Origin: Terebella lapidaria | Taxonomy: Eukaryota; Annelida; Polychaeta; Terebellida; Terebellidae | DNA: 64,000 bases | Assembly (NCBI GenBank): GCA_949152475.1 | Contig: OX424570.1 | Location: forward strand, 9,846,181 to 9,910,180 | Reading direction: 5' to 3' | In this document: positions 11,549 through 24,000 of the stretch, piece after piece | How positions within the stretch are numbered: the stretch's first letter is position 1 | Layout of the letters: every line of letters starts with the position of its first letter | The notes under the pieces: model-generated | What the model was told of the DNA's origin: nothing | Database searches by the model: none | Seen by the model: only the letters and a program-made list of their open reading frames with translations | Translations under genes and position numbers: made by a program

Positions 11549-14500
11549 CTAGAAACATTAAAAATAATACTGTAATTTTCAGCACTTAGTGCTGGAAAAT
11601 CTTACCAACTCTCGTCTCACAATCTCTTACCTAATCACATATCCGATTCCAATTCCTGCACCCAACATAACCAAACTGACAACCACGAGAACTATTATAG
11701 CTGAAATAAGACCAAAATAACATTACAAACACAAAATATAATGTCCAAGTTGTTCGCCTATATAACCCCCCATGATGCAATAATGAAACACCAAACTTCA
11801 GAGAATAAACAAAAATACCATCATACCAGTGTCAGGAAATGCGTCATCAGTGACTGCCGCTTGGTGGCCATCTAGGTGGGCTGTTGTTGGGGATTGTAAG
11901 GCTGTGGTAAAGCAGATATATCTTTTGGTGCGGAACCAAATTTAATACCCGCAGTTCCAATTTGGAACTTGAAATACCTTAATTATAAATGTTTCATTTT
12001 AGTTGCAGACTCGAAATGACACGGGCGAATGTAACAATAAATATTGTTGTGTTACGCAATGGGTATGTTACTGTGATCCAAACTGATCAACATCTGTTTC
12101 TTTGTAGAAAAAATCAGCGTTAGGTGCCCACATCCAATATCGGAGACATAGTAATGGAGGTTATGAAGTACATTCCTGAGAAGATCCCAGGTCTTGTTGC
12201 GTCTAAGCTAGAGGACTCACTTGTGGTTCTTGCTGGTGTACTCTGTTCTGTTGTTGTGCTTGGTAAGACATGATTAGGTTGCATTCCTGGCCATGTGATC
12301 TCAGCTTGTGTTGTGTCCAGGCTCGTGTCTTCGCTTGTTGTTTTCGCTGGTATATTCTGTATGATACTTGTTGGGATTGGTGTATCCGGTGTGGTTTGTG
12401 TAAATATCTTGGTTATGTGTGATATGTGAGATGCTTCTCCTGGATAGCTGTCATCATCTGAAAGAGTATCAAAATGTTATGTGTTAATTTAGGCTCGTCA
12501 TCTGTGAGAATAACAAACCATGTTCGTAGGGATTCCCTTGTCAGCTCTCTACGGGATACAAATCTATTGGGCTAAAATCACAGAAACCACCAAAAATAAT
12601 AATGCCAGTCGCCTAGTGTCATTGCGGAAGTCTGTCATTCACTTCGAATGGGCTCATATAACACGGGAGGGTCAGTTACATAGCAAACAAAGTCACAAAG
12701 GGGAAAAGGAGTACATCGGCAACGTTATTTCATGGATGCACTAATGGTGATACATGTATGTTTCTGTGAATCATGATACACTATACATGTAAACATTTTA
12801 CTTCATAATTTTACTTCATAATCAGGGAGAAGTGGAGTGGACGAACTACAGTGGATTGGAATCTATTGCTAGAAAACTTTTAGATCTGGTATGCACAAGC
12901 TGTTATGATCTCGGCCAGAGCATGTCAATGGAGTCTGGTCTCTCTGGAAAAAAAGGAAAGTACAAAATTGTATATTATTCGTCACAGTTATTTCAGTGTT
13001 CTATGTAGCCAGCACACTGACAGTGTTAGTTGTCAGGAGGTGGGGAAGGATAGTTGGTATGGTAGGCTCGGTAAAAACCATCGATGAGGAGGAGTGTTTA
13101 TTTTTAGTTGATTGGGTTTTTAGGCCAGGGCATTGGTAATATCATGGTTACATGACTGCGCATCACTGGTGTTATTACCTGTTTTAGATAATACATTTTT
13201 TGAAGAAAAAAAAATTGGAACAAATATTTTTTTTTCCAAATGATCCAACAGCAATTTGATAGAGGGACTGCCTCTTGTAGTGAGTCCACTGTATGCTATC
13301 GATGGTGTATATCCAACTGCAGTAGCGGATTTAGTGGGGGAAGCGGTGGCCTACGTCTCCTACCCCCTGTCCCCAACATGGCTCAATTTTGGGAAACCCA
13401 CCCAGGAATCATATGAAATTCTACAAATTCCATTTTTTTCTCGGGGGGCCTTAAGGCCCTCGAAATTCCCAGACTGCAATGTCCATAAATTTCAAAATTT
13501 TTAAACTGCATAAGTACAATTGTAGACTACATCTCAGAAATCATCTAAAATACTATCAAATCCCCGAATTCCTCTTGGGGTTCTTATTATGGAGGATTGT
13601 GAACCCTCAGAGTGGGAGGAGTTACGCTCCCTCCTCTCAGTCCCCTGGCTCCTCTCCTGCACTGATCCTCCCCCCCCCCCCAGCCCAATTCCTTGATGCG
13701 CCCCTGTATATGATGCGCCCCTTCATAGGTACCCCCCCCCCCCCCTCTGACAAAATCCTAGATCCGCCCTTATCCAACTGGCGGGTCCTCAAAGTGAAAT
13801 AGTTTCAAACTTGGATGAAACACTTAATGTTTGGAAGCAGCATAAAAACCAACCAGAAAGTAAAATTTTGAGAGTCGAAGTGTGTCGGCACAGTGTGTGA
13901 GGTGTTCATTTAGTTACGTTGTATCACAATTTGAGCTTCCAATCAACGAAGTATAGTTTCATGATGATACTCACGGCCAGAGCATCTCCCTTACGCGTTA
14001 TTGGTTCTCAGCAAGTGGCGACTAAACACAAATTGATATTTCAACGCATCTTACTTTCAGTTTTCACTGGATATTGCAACTTCATAGCACAATATCACAA
14101 TTCCACCATCCTACCTATTTTTAAAGCTAACAAATATATAATATTAAGAAACATTCTTGACATTAAGACTCAGAACAAACATGTTACAATATGGGCATAC
14201 GTACGATGTTGACACAGTAAATAACGCAACCTCTGGGTTGAAGTAGCACTAATCCACTTGAATCGATTGTTGGTATCTAGACTGATCAACATGTGACGTC
14301 TGTGCTCATGGGACTCGGCATCAGATGCCCACATTCCCGGAACCCAGGCAAACTGGCTCACTGGTGAACCTGTGTAATGTGAGGAAGTTCTACTGAGTGT
14401 CCAACATAGTATATTACTAGTGCAACAACTGTCTGTCTGTTTCTATCAACACTCATTTCTTCAACAGATAGCAGTCACGGAAAGAATAATTGAGAGGGAT

Positions 14501-16067
14501 CTAACAATTCCACTCTGTGTGCGTACCACTCAGAGAATCACAATGCCTTTCAGTGTCATGAAATATGATGAAAAAGCACATACCATTTTCCCAAAGCCAT
14601 GGGTACCTGAGAATCCCAACCCACACCAGGTGATTGTATCTTGTTATGACTCCTCCCCTAAAAGTTATATTGTTGATGTGTGTATAAGCCAGATCTCCAC
14701 CGAACTGAGTGTGGCAGAAGGTTTGAGCGTCATACCAGTCACCTCTCCCAGGCTTGTCGGTATGGACGTAATGACACATACCAGAGAAGTAGAATCCAGT
14801 GTAATTGCCGATGACGCAAGTATTATCTGTAACGGAATTATATAATGAAACAAACTGCCAAAAAATCCAACCATGTCACCTATACAATACTACTCAAGCA
14901 ACTCAAACACAACGTTACGTACCTGATTGTAAATATTGACAAAGTGCAAAGATTTTGCCTGTTGTTTCATCACAATTGTCCGCGTAAATATTCTCATTTA
15001 CATTCATGTAGATACAGAACTGTCCACTCTCCTGGCCTGTTATCACTTTAGGACCTGTGATAGGAGGATAGCACGTGGTTTGTATTGCTAGGGGTTTGTC
15101 CCTCCAATACTTGAATATGCAGTGAAAACCTACCAGAAAGGGATGCTCCATTAATCAGTCTCCATGTTCCATCCTCACTCCTCCTGCCACCAATCCACAC
15201 CCCGTGTGTATATGGATCATCATATAACACAGGGACAGACTCCAGCACAGCCTCCACCTGAGACTGTACAGCCGGGTCTGTGATTGACGCAAGGGCGGCA
15301 TTCTCTCCTATACAGGCCTCTCTACTCTGATCCCAGGTGATACCATCAGTCTGATTGGTGCCGTAGACAACCAGACAGAACCCAGTAGAATTACACCATC
15401 TGTTAGCTGTGTACAACGCCTTCATTCCAGTAAAGTGAAGAGCTGTTGAAAGTCATGAGTCGTTTTGAACAATGAGGTGGATGTCTCTAATCATGAACTT
15501 AATGGAGAGCAATTTTTGGATTCACGACAATCAACGTGAACTTCTTCTTGAGTTTAAATGTTCAGCATGATGTACATATTCGAATGTTAGGATGTGTCGT
15601 GATTGACCCGCGTGGTTTTCATCAATGATCATTTAAGGTAACTGGAAACTCTCAGCCCGTCCGTCCCGATGAAAGATTCGTTTTTTGATTTTCTTCAATG
15701 CTCAAGATACATGATACATTGATTATCATCTATGCTCAAGATACATGCACTATATACCTCCCTAGACCAAATGAATTTACGAATAATTCCCAGGCATGAT
15801 TGAAGCATTCCCCGACACCCCAGACCCAATACCTCAGACCCCATTTTCTCTATTTCGCGGATCTACCCCTGTAATTATGCTAAGCATTGATGTATTTTTT
15901 CAGAAAATCTCACAGGACAATTGGAGATGGCAACGATATAACTCTAGTACAATAGGCTACATGAGCACTACGATGACATACTAGAGTAGACAGTTCACAT
16001 TGGAAAAAAATTCACCGAGGTACTCACCGAGAATAGATTGATAGATGACTACATTCTTCAATTCCAT
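11251..16067 (-). CDS. CTLR-A: tandem C-type-lectin-like receptor with ITSM and two ITIM motifs
   Basis: Predicted exons: 16028-16067, 15134-15442, 14923-15054, 14584-14826, 14205-14369, 12221-12457, 11827-11901, 11631-11700 and 11251-11548, totalling 1569 bp or 522 residues. After a 13-residue leader come two C-type-lectin-like domains, each on two exons. Residues 14-160 have GVWIGG, a Trp and paired Cys; residues 161-296 have DWYDAQTFC, GDLAY, WVGI, WLWENG and LLCQ. Neither shows the EPN/QPD or WND calcium-sugar motifs, so the ligand need not be sugar. A Thr/Ser/Pro-rich stalk (297-400) resembles a mucin-type stalk. A helix (IIVLVVVSLVMLGAGIGIGYV) precedes a 99-residue tail with TEYEDV (Tyr457, ITSM), SKYVNI (Tyr507, ITIM) and SVYDKL (Tyr517, ITIM). 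Every junction keeps phase with GT-AG sites. The inhibitory role is inferred from family knowledge of SHP-recruiting tails. Confidence 0.82.
12520..12744 (+). other. Antisense ORF of unknown nature inside CTLR-A intron
   Basis: A plus-strand frame of 74 codons (MFVGIPLSALYGIQIYW...) lies in the intron between the stalk exon and the second lectin exon. It is repeated at 40212-40436, 54191-54385 and 62108-62329 with different lengths. The following plus-strand stretch (12827-13140) is a broken copy of the 102-codon frame that is open at 54441-54749 and 62385-62693. It may be an old insertion carried by all copies. No family is recognised. Confidence 0.2.
13320..13772. mobile_element. Non-autonomous hAT-like element, unit A copy
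   Basis: The element is flanked by an 8-bp direct repeat TCCAACTG (13312-13319 and 13773-13780), the length typical of hAT insertions. It begins CAGTAGCGGATTTAG; the reverse complement of its other end carries AGGGCGGATCTAGG. Both fit the 'CAGxGGCGGATC' style of hAT terminal repeats. The interior is non-coding with long poly-C runs near 13670 and 13730. It sits in the CTLR-A intron between lectin and stalk exons. The same insertion site is shared by B, C and D, so it predates the duplications. Confidence 0.75.
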
Positions 16068-16986
16068 TGTTCAAACACATCAACATACGTCACTGGCTAC
16101 AACTGTTTGCAATGTTGTGGATACTTCACTCCATAGTATATACACTCCATCTAATATACAGACAAAGACCTCTAAGAATATATGTTGAATACCTTGACGG
16201 TGGCCCTATTTATTTTTAAACTAACCTGAAAGTATTCTCTGTCTGATGCTGGTGTTATGTGGTGGTATGAGCGCTGGTGCAGTAAGTACACCAGTGATAA
16301 AATGCTTAACAATTTTTAACCTGTTACCTAAACATGTTCTGAATAAAAACCATGACTAATGTTGACATAGTACATATAAATCACGACAGAATGGCAGGCG
16401 TCATAATGCATTGCTGTAATTTATTTCAACATAAACCAGACAGTGTAATTGTTTCCAAATAGTTGAAATGTATACATTGTTAAAATGTCCAGATGAGACG
16501 TATATTGTCATGAAATGCCACGAAATCAGCTAGATCTAAGAATAGTATCAGCAATATTATTGGGAATAACACAAAAAAGCTGTATATTCAAAAGCAAGTA
16601 ACTATGACCAAAGAGCAAGAAATATACAACATTATGAAGTTTTTATCATCCGTCCTGTGGTAGCATTGATGTAGGCAAGCCCGACATATTTTTGGTTATC
16701 ATTTCACAGTAACTACATGTATGATTCAATCATTTCAGGCACAAAAATAAAATCATAAATCTACTCACTTTGGAAACTCTTGCTGTATGACATTTTTGAA
16801 AGTATATAACAATAGTTGTTCAGAAATATAGGGGAAAATTCCAGTGATACATATCTTCATGAACACACCAAAAGTAACAGAATTCAATGAATAAGCATTG
16901 TTGTTATGATAAGGTCATTGTCCCAAATTCAGCCATTGTACAGCAACATAATGTCATCTAGCATATTCTATATCTAGAGTCGTCAA
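16068..16986. other. Spacer between IgR-B stop and CTLR-A leader exon
   Basis: This must hold the IgR-B 3' UTR and the CTLR-A promoter. A minus-strand AATAAA lies near 16420, in the same place as in units A and C. The same spacer occurs at 794-1733 and 45189-46110. No coding frame is supported. Confidence 0.4.
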
Positions 16987-19900
16987 TTACTCAGGTGTTG
17001 TACCCTTCGTCTCCTCGGCAGATTTAGTGGTGATGTACTCGCTGTCAGGTTCGTTCTGTGCTATCCGTCTCAGCCGGCCATTGACGTACTCCAAGTCCCT
17101 CTGTGCAAACCTCTGCACGTCGGTGATCAAGTATATATCCCGTATCATGCTGGATGCATGACGCATTGAAGTCTCCCCATGCTTATCACCCCCATCGTGT
17201 GTGATGTAATCATCAGGCTTCTCTGCTATCGGCGCTGGGATTTCTATCCTGGGCACGGCTGCCCGTCTATCCCTGCGGATGCACGCTCTAGGGGTGGATG
17301 GTGATGATTGAAGAAGTGGGGACGTTTTCCCAGGGCGCGTAGCATGGCTGGTAGTGTGCTGGTTGGCATGTATGTTGAAACGTGATACTTTCGGGCTACT
17401 CGATTCCTTCGGCGTCTAGTAATAGAGGGTAATAAAATAAATATAGGCCTATTTACCTACATTTTGATGGAAATTGACAAGCTGTTTTCTGATTTCGAGA
17501 GGTTTAGTATTGATACACCTTTCCAACATCTTCAAAACTGAGTAAGGCAAACGAGGTTCACAAAGCCAAGGTCTCCGAGGTTCTTGCAAAGATTTTTTCA
17601 TCAGTATGCGAATATATTTTAGTTCATATTATTTGCCCTGATTTCAAGCATATGCCTACAATTAGTCCAAGCACATTCTTTGTAGTGTATACTCACTAGG
17701 TATCCAGCCTGGTCGTTTAAGGCCACAGCGATCTGCTCTGGGGAGACCTCCATGGAGGCCATGATCTCCAGATATATTGTGTCATCTCTGTCCTGAGTCC
17801 CATTCTGTTGTGTATTGGGCAGCGTGTCACGAGGTAATGATGGCAATGGTGGCTGTGTCTCTTCTGGGCAACTCTTTTTGAATTTTGGGCCACATTTCTC
17901 GGGGAGCTTGCAGACTTTTGGTTCCATTTCGTAGATGGATACATTTTCTGTCCGTTCTTGAAATTTCCGTCGTTTTCTACTTGAATTTTGAAGAGAACAA
18001 ATGTATCCCTTGACCTAATGATTATAATTGTATGATAGTTGTGTACCATTTACGTGAGATGAATACAAATGCTACTCACGTGATTACACAGACCACAATA
18101 TTCACAACGCCTATGAGGAACACGATAGTACCGACTGTTGCCAAAGCAACCACCAGCGAGTTTCCACCTGCACGTGGTAGTATCAAATACACTAGATGCG
18201 ATGATACCAGAGAAAAAATGTTCACTGCACAAGGGACTAGCTTCTGATGTGCATAGACAAGGCTGTTTACTTTAATAATATATCATAAAAAGTCACTGGT
18301 TATTCATTGGTAGTGTCCATGGTTAGTAGTGGTACTACCCATTTTCACTAGGCCTTTCCTTCGAGTCAGGTGGGGCAGGCGTTCTTGACATGCCTTAACA
18401 AATTGAGGGTTAGAAAATATCATATATATGTTCACAACCATAAAACAGATTCGAAAATCACAAAATGCTAACAAAAACTTACCAGTGTATAATACCAATT
18501 TTTTTAGTTATACCTATTTCTTGAGTAGTCGTGTTGCTATCTTGGCTGTTCTCGGTATCTGGCATCGGTGTCAGCAGGTCTGCGTTTAGGTCACAGGAAT
18601 TGAAATATACTTTTGTATACTGTCATATTTACTGTGATGTTTACTGTAATGTTCAGTTCAAATTCCACCTCAGATTCAATCAGTAATTATTGGATCACCT
18701 CCTCACCTGACACTTCTTGAGACCACTCAACCATACTTTGAGAGGCGAGCTTCTGACTAGCTCCTTGTTCCAAGACCGAACAGGCATAATCCGCACTACA
18801 GTCCTCTTTGTACACTGGGGACACCTTTAGCTCCGAACCCTCTACTGTGTGACGCTCTACCTTGATATCTGTCAGGTTAACGCCCGATCTGTATTGATTG
18901 TCAAATAAAAATTATTGTTGTTGGTGGATATTATGATGAATTATTCCATGCAGTGAAGGCTAGTAGGCTTGTGGGGGTACTTGTTTGATGGTATTTTGTT
19001 CACAGTTCACCCCATATACTAGATGATGACCACCAGAGCATGAAATTTGTAATAATGTAGCAGTTGTAGCACTGTCAGGCTCGAAGAGTAATTTTCGAGA
19101 AACTACAAGAGTTGTGAGCTTCCGTTTGCAGCAATTTTTACATTGATGATGTCATTTGTGTTTTGCCACATAATGCGTATTGCTGTTGTGAAAATTACCT
19201 GAACCAGGAGTACTGAATTGGCAGCCTATCCCGGGCCGGGAGAGATGTAGAATTGGAACGACAGGTCAATCTTAGATTTTGGTGTGTGACTCCCAGGTCA
19301 AGAGTGATTTCAGGAGTCGTTGGTTGTTCTACAATACAGAATCCTCAGGTGTTCAAAACTATATCGAGACGAGTGATATGTATTCTGATTGCTATAAAAC
19401 TAAATAAAACTAAATTTTTCTCGCAGTATCATATATGAAGATGACAAATCTGACATGAGAATCGCTCACATATGCCGCTTACAACATTATGATATTTTCC
19501 AGTTATGTTATTTGCTAAATGTATCATCATGTCACCATCTCACAGCTCTCCACTAACTATAGATGAAAAGCCGAATGGCGTCCGAAGTGATGCTGCTAGA
19601 CGAACAGCATCTAAACGCTACTCTGGTCTCGTCATCTTTCACGTCCTTCAACGTCAATGTCGCCATTTTGGTTTGGGGATCAAACGTGCAATTCTCCAAG
19701 CTGATACCATATTCGGGTGTCATCACGCAGTCCCCATGCCCTGTGGTGTCTACCATTGTGGCAAGGACAAGTGGCGCTCCAGCAATCCCGAGACTTGCAT
19801 TCTCAAGATCAAAGACGTAAAATCGTAGAATGTCTGTCACGTCACTTCGAAGAGTCCATGTGAGTTGCACGAGAGTAGTGTTCGACACTCTATGCAATCG

Positions 19901-20786
19901 AACTGAACCTGCATGTGTGTTCAACAGTTGTGTGATCGGTATAATCTGAAGTTCTTCGAACATGATGATTTCAACATAATAAGTAATGAGACTCAATTTG
20001 AATCACACAATGATTATAACACAAATATTGATATTAAATGTTGATGTTGAATGTCCTATTCTTTTTGGAATCGGGATATATTTTTACGCTATATACTTGT
20101 AGCAGAGAGTAAAGAAAAATTCGTAGTAATAATTGTTAAATTAATTACTCAAGCGAGGTTAGCTCATCTGGTGTTGAAAGGTTTAAAGTGGAATAATCAG
20201 TTTTTAGTTTTCTGGTTGAAAGTGATCAACAGCTGTTCCCATTGCTACTGTACGGTACAAAGGTTCCAATGCGCACACAACTTGTCTAAGTTTGACATTG
20301 AAAATCGGATTTTGAAAATAGATTCGCAAGGAACAGTTCCATTGCAGTGATGCAAAATTAACAAGAATAACTGAAAATATAGAAAAATACACATCCCTAT
20401 CACACTTGAAACTCGTACATATATATGGGATATTATAGTGACGGAATCCCAAAGTCTGATTTTTTTGTGTTGCAAATAATGAAAACACAGGGAAATTCAT
20501 GTCTTTGTTTATGTTAGCGCAGATGTAAACATTTCGTTCACATTATGCGTTTTTACGGTGTGTTCAAACTACACTCGAGGGTCATGCGGACGTATTTCGG
20601 GGGTTGTAACGGTGCTATGTCATCTAATATATGCCAGCCAATTGAATGATAATGAATTTCAAAAACTGATTATTCCATTATTTTATTAAACTAAACATCG
20701 TACGAAAATATGAATGTCTGTACCATACCTATTAATAGTACCAACTCGCTTACAACCAGTAAATATAATAGTGCCCTTTTATCCAT
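16987..20786 (-). CDS. IgR-B: two-Ig-domain transmembrane receptor with ITSM-like tail
   Basis: Predicted exons: 20729-20786, 19558-19953, 19199-19328, 18707-18888, 18514-18579, 18080-18167, 17697-17979 and 16987-17415, totalling 1632 bp or 543 residues. The architecture is that of IgR-A: signal peptide, Ig1 on one exon, Ig2 over two exons, short stalk (DLLTPMPD...), one helix, then a tail with TIYLEI and LEYVNG. All inner exons match the IgR-A lengths exactly; only the last differs, by one codon (a Glu before the stop). Several Ig2 changes separate it from IgR-A (for example VERHTVEG for VEHHTVEG, and SADYACSV for SAEYACLA), while the transmembrane and proximal-tail exons are almost unchanged. 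No in-frame stop is seen. The unassigned module lies upstream and the CTLR-A leader under 1 kb downstream. Confidence 0.78.
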
Positions 20787-23292
20787 GGTGTCCTGGCAGC
20801 CTGGTTCCTTTTTGTGAAACATTGAAATATTCCAAGCATGGTGAACAGGACCATGCACATATATGTATCCACTAATGTACCAATCGTTCCAACGACTTAT
20901 ATTAGAATTAAGCCTAAAACTGTTGTGCCCTGTAGTCCTAAAGACATGAAACTTGCACTCCTTGTATGCACACGAATCGCGCCTCAGGGCAGCCTTCCAT
21001 ATATGTTGTGTTTGTCCAGTAATTATATGTCATTTCTTCTCCTACAACGCTGCAATATGTTAAACTGTTTACTGCGCTGTCACCAAGCTATTTTGTGTGA
21101 CCTTGATGACACAACTGACTTATGAGGGAAGTAAATACCATGTATGTTTGTCTTGTGTTTTGTAAGCAATATAACCTGGCGAAATATGGACACAGTGATA
21201 TTATACTTGTGATGCAGTTTATTTTTGGTACTCTTGTATATACATGCACATATTCATCATATACTGTATCCTCCAAATATCCATCTATAATCACATATTT
21301 TATTCTCCATTGCTCTCGTCTCGTTTTCGCTCTGTTCAAGTACTCATTTTTCAAAACTAAATTATCAGATGGATTAGTAAACTTAATTGCCAACTCATTT
21401 TCATTTTCAATTACTCTGAAATCGAATGGATTTATCAATGATAATATGTAGTAATTGTTAATATTATGTTATACTGACACCAGCAACACAAGACTATCAT
21501 AAACCACTGTAGCAATGTGACGTGTTTTAGCAAACAAGTAGTGGCACCACAGTTATTACACAAATGTGCTTATTCACTTAGACATGTAAGCTGATCGATG
21601 GCAGCCCAGTAATAGGGTGTATATCTTCATCGTGTGGTCGCCGAACTTTAGTTATTGGCGTAGCTTTCAAGCTAATGACCGTTTATGTCGGCGTCGGCCC
21701 CCGCTGTTGACACAAGTCATTTGTGAGCTTATAAAGATGCTTTCAAGAATTTATATGGACGTCATCACAATCTGGTTGATAAGTAGACATAATCTGGGAT
21801 CAACTTGACCAGACTGATATGGTTGAACGGTGGCATACAGTTGACACGTGTTGTTTGTTAACACAGACAACATGGTTACTTGAAATTTGATTTGAATCAA
21901 TATATCTGCAGTACGTGATGAACTGTCCGCCAGGGTATTGCCAGGAACAAAGGAAGAATTGTTAATTTTCATATTGTATTGACACTGTGATTCATACACA
22001 GAAAATCAATTCCAATCACTGATTAAAACTGTTAAGATTATTTCTTACCGGGTCTGGGTCACATTCAGAATTCTGTCCAAAATATCTATACAGCAGAGCC
22101 TAACTATAAACAAAGTGTTAAGGTTAAGGTCAAGCTCTAGTGAGGAACCCACTCGGAGAGGTTAAAATGTGAAATTGACTTTTGTAGGACTTCCAACTCA
22201 TCATCAACATGTCAATATTTCTACTATACATCTGATGGAATTAGTATACAACTGCCCAACATCCTAGGAAAATAATTTAGAAATCCGAAATAAACCACCT
22301 GGAATAGATGTATGCCAGGTAAATAAGTACCTGATTACATGTCAAAAGGCTACTGATTTCATGGTCAGACCTTTTGCCATTTCACCTACTGTCTGACCTT
22401 AATCCCGCAAGAATATATTACTTTTGCTGGTGTCATCATTAAAATCTAGTTCTATTAGTGGTATTAAGTTCAAACTTCAGGTCTGTTGTATAATAATGGT
22501 GTCACTTGAGCGATATGATTGATTAAATGTGTACAATTTTACATGTACTCAACCACTACTGTACTTATGAATACGTTTGTTTAAATTTTATGCAGTTTTT
22601 CTCTGATTTGTGGTAGGAAGAACCATACTGCATGCATGGTCTGCAACTCATTTCGTCTGTTGGAACAAGGGTAGAATTCGGTATAAATCTTTCCTGGGAC
22701 TTTGTTTCTGTTCCAAAATTACTCTTAGTGTCGCTTCTGTCCTTTATTATTGGTATTGATTCCTTTATTATTGAATATTGGTCATAGGACCATCTGTTAT
22801 ACACCACACGGTCGCGAATTGGATTGGCCAAAGTAAAATACAAAATAAAAATGAAAAACTAATATCAATTAGAACAGGAGTTATTACCAATTTTCACTTT
22901 TTATGTGATTTTCATCATATCAATTGTTCAGTCGATCGGATCACTTGTTTTCGAGTTATGCACGTTGACAAACAAATAGGGAGACTGACAGGCAAACAAA
23001 CGGACAGAGCCAAGTGCAATACTATCCCCCCTCCCCCTATCGGGGAGATTAAACCCTTTCCCCCCTCATTGGGTTCTTTATTCACAATGATTATAATACA
23101 AATATTAGTTGATGTTTTCAATCTAGAATAGGAAGATGTTTTACACCATATACTTGTAGCTGAGACTAAAATATCACAATAATATCTGTTAAATTAATTA
23201 TTCAAGTGAAGTCAGAAAGCATCATCTCATTCGGTGTTGAAAGGTGTGAGTAAAATATACATCGTACGAATATATGAATGTCTGTACCATAC
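20787..23292 (-). other. Unassigned module, copy 1 of unit B
   Basis: This is the counterpart of 5532-8006. It carries minus-strand frames at 21088-21438, 21751-21999 (Asn-rich, ...NNTCQLYATVQPYQ...) and 22565-22843 (...SCRPCMQYGSSYH...). A pyrimidine-rich CAACAG acceptor inside the last would join in phase to the signal-peptide exon at 23293 and give a peptide of about 50 residues with three Cys (DEMSCRPCMQYG... to a stop). That join is a guess. I see no transmembrane helix in the module. Confidence 0.3.
21088..21438 (-). CDS. Exon-like ORF, tyrosine-rich, family unknown
   Basis: A minus-strand frame starts just after a TTTCAG acceptor-like site and reads FRVIENENELAIKF... then YVIIDGYLEDTVYDEYVHVYT. 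A second open copy lies at 23782-24000 with several amino-acid changes but the same core. The copies in units A and C are damaged. Two open copies among five suggest possible selection, but the exon ends and family are unclear. The strand pattern is loosely like half of an FN3 domain; I do not claim that. Confidence 0.3.
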   Translation of the reverse strand: MINPFDFRVIENENELAIKFTNPSDNLVLKNEYLNRAKTRREQWRIKYVIIDGYLEDTVYDEYVHVYTRVPKINCITSIISLCPYFARLYCLQNTRQTYMVFTSLISQLCHQGHTK

Positions 23293-23350
23293 CTGCTAAT
23301 AGCACCAACTCGCTTACAACCAGAAAATCAAATAGTGTCCTTGTATCCAT
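23293..23350 (-). CDS. Second IgR-type signal-peptide exon in unit B
   Basis: This 58-bp exon (ATG at 23348-23350) reads MDTRTLFDFLVVSELVLLA and ends in phase 1 at an intact GTATGG donor. It duplicates the IgR-B leader at 20729-20786. Because the donor is intact, unlike 8007-8064, it could start a transcript of the unassigned module or serve as an alternative first exon for IgR-B. Which it does cannot be told from sequence. Confidence 0.4.
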
Positions 23351-23781
23351 GGTGTCCTGGCAGCCTGACTCCTTCGTGTGGAACATTGAAATATTCCAAG
23401 CAAGGTCAACAGAATCATGCACATTTATGCATCCAATATTGTGTACCCATCGTTCCAACAACTTATATTAGAATTAAGCCTACAACTGTTGTGGTCTCTG
23501 CAGATTCGAAGACTTGAAACTTGCACTACCCGTAAGCACGTGGATCGCGCCTCAGACCAGCTTTCGATGTAGTGCTGTGTTTGTCCAGTAATTTGTCCAG
23601 TAATTTCATGCCATTTCTTCAGCTACCATGCTCCAATATGGTAAACTGTTCACTGTGCTGTCACCAAGCTATGTTGTGTGACTTTGATGACTCAACTGAT
23701 TTATGAGCAGAGTAAATACCATATATGTTTGTCTTGTGTTTTGTGAGTGATATAACTTGGCGAAATATGGACACAGTGATA

Positions 23782-24000
23782 TTATACTTGTGCTGGTAGT
23801 CTTGTATATACATGCGCATATTCATCATATACTGTATCCTCTAAATATCCATCTATAATCACATATTTTATTCTCCATTGCTCTCGACTCGTTTTCGCGT
23901 TGTTCAAGTACTCATTTTTCAAAACTAAGTTATCAGATGGATCAGTAAACCTAATTACGAACTCATTTTCAATTACTCTGAAATCGAATGGATTTATCAA
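23782..24000 (-). CDS. Second open copy of the tyrosine-rich exon-like ORF
   Basis: This parallels 21088-21438: FRVIENEF..., then YVIIDGYLEDTVYDEYAHVYT. The frame follows the same TTTCAG site. It is slightly shorter at the distal end and lacks the two-residue 'NE' repeat near the start. It belongs to module copy 2 of unit B. Function unknown. Confidence 0.3.
   Translation of the reverse strand: MINPFDFRVIENEFVIRFTDPSDNLVLKNEYLNNAKTSREQWRIKYVIIDGYLEDTVYDEYAHVYTRLPAQV

Larger units (their letters stand above)
1..15591. repeat. Tandem segmental unit A (about 15.3 kb)
   Basis: Position 1 corresponds to about 15592, and 754 to 16028. The unit holds, on the minus strand, most of CTLR-A, the unassigned modules, IgR-A and the left CTLR leader. 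Long stretches align with unit B with only scattered substitutions and small indels. The 12490-14640 part and its copy at 40180-42330 are almost identical, closer than the rest, which suggests recent exchange between copies. Confidence 0.8.

Noticed and set aside
14420-14845. Plus-strand 141-codon frame (and 42116-42529)
   Set aside because: Shadow of the second lectin exon on the minus strand, which has the CTLD motifs and matching splice phases.
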